Shown here: positions 63,508 to 64,000 of the stretch, piece by piece
Numbering within the stretch: position 1 is the first letter of the stretch
How the letters are laid out: each line of letters opens with the position of its first letter
From: Ypsolopha sequella
Taxonomy: Eukaryota > Arthropoda > Insecta > Lepidoptera > Ypsolophidae
Direction of reading: 5' to 3'
DNA: 64,000 nucleotides
NCBI GenBank assembly: GCA_934047225.1
Contig: OW204011.1
Coordinates: forward strand, 13,094,339-13,158,338
The notes under the pieces: model-generated
What the model saw: the letters and a program-made list of their open reading frames with translations, nothing else
Told to the model about the DNA's origin: nothing
Databases searched by the model: none
Translations under genes and position numbers: made by a program

Positions 63508-63671
63508 CTGATTCTGATTTAATTTTAATTTTAGTTTTAGTGCTGTCAAAACTTTTTTTTTTTTTTGTAAAGTAATTTAACTTCTAACCCTAACAATTAA
63601 GGACTATTTTGCAATGAAGAAAATTTAGTTTTGACAGCACTAAAACTAAAATTAAAGCCTTCAGAATCGGC
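63508..63671. repeat. Foldback repeat around AGTGCTGTCAAAACT
   Basis: GCTGATTCTGATTTAATTTT, then TTTAGTGCTGTCAAAAC, pairs with AGTTTTGACAGCACTAAAAC and CTTCAGAATCGGC. The centre is a T-run and AACCCTAAC. A short MITE. Confidence 0.7.
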
Positions 63672-64000
63672 TATAGTATCCATTTAAAAGTTACTCCGTA
63701 GGCACCCCTTTAAGTATAATAAAATTTTTAAAATAATAACCAAAATAAATGATTCATTAATAAAAATTAACAATTATGTATTAGAGTACGTTTGAGAAAA
63801 TTTCAAAAGAGTAGTTTTAACGCAACCTGCTTGACCTAATAATCGACACAAAGAAAATTTAGCTGAAAAAACCTTACGATGTATTTTTTGGCCGACAGTA
63901 CATTTTAAAAGCAAAATTTCTTCCACGTCCTCCCTCGTCCTACGCATAGTAAGTGAACAAATAAACATTTTATATAAAAAGGGGTTGACACTGATACTCC

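Noticed and set aside
1..64000. CRISPR arrays, operons, riboswitches, bacterial terminators
   Set aside because: Intron-containing insect DNA; no regularly spaced repeat/spacer structure found, and tandem arrays here are contiguous.

Overview
The window is eukaryotic and almost certainly insect, most likely a moth or butterfly. Both genes are split into short exons by GT-AG introns. The introns are AT-rich and packed with MITEs, foldback repeats, LINE tails and a BEL/Pao retroelement of the kind common in lepidopteran genomes. There are no bacterial operons, no CRISPR array and no rRNA.

Layout. (1) 1-16357, + strand: the last nine coding exons of an ATP-citrate synthase (ATP-citrate lyase) gene, giving 425 C-terminal residues and a stop. 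Its 5' part lies left of the window. (2) 16358-21884: intergenic DNA between two convergent genes, mostly repeats. (3) 21885-58974, - strand: a secreted CLIP-domain serine protease. I traced ten coding exons with mutually consistent phases. They add up to 433 residues: signal peptide, six-cysteine CLIP domain, a half CLIP motif, an activation site and a trypsin-like domain with the His/Asp/Ser triad. Intron 1 is about 17 kb and holds a BEL/Pao element (49693-55102) that keeps gag and has lost most of pol. (4) 58975-64000: a candidate promoter, then repeats and unassigned sequence.

The dominant structural feature is a 12.1-kb inverted repeat (19373-31517) with a one-base spacer at 25445. It is followed directly by a third, forward copy (31519-32839) of the last 1.3 kb of the left arm. 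It duplicates the 3' end of the protease gene in opposite orientation. The arms match without a length change at every point I compared. Deleting 7,385 bp would restore an ordinary gene, so this is either a very recent fold-back rearrangement (inverted triplication type) or an assembly or chimeric-read artefact.

Other local duplications affect exons. Protease exon 6 (catalytic His) is present four times, with three copies broken in three different ways. Protease exon 3 has a truncated copy. The 3' end of ACLY exon C is repeated in the next intron. The splice donor of ACLY exon A is amplified as a 21-bp minisatellite. ACLY and the protease have no known joint pathway: one makes cytosolic acetyl-CoA from citrate, the other is an extracellular protease of the type used in immune or developmental cascades.
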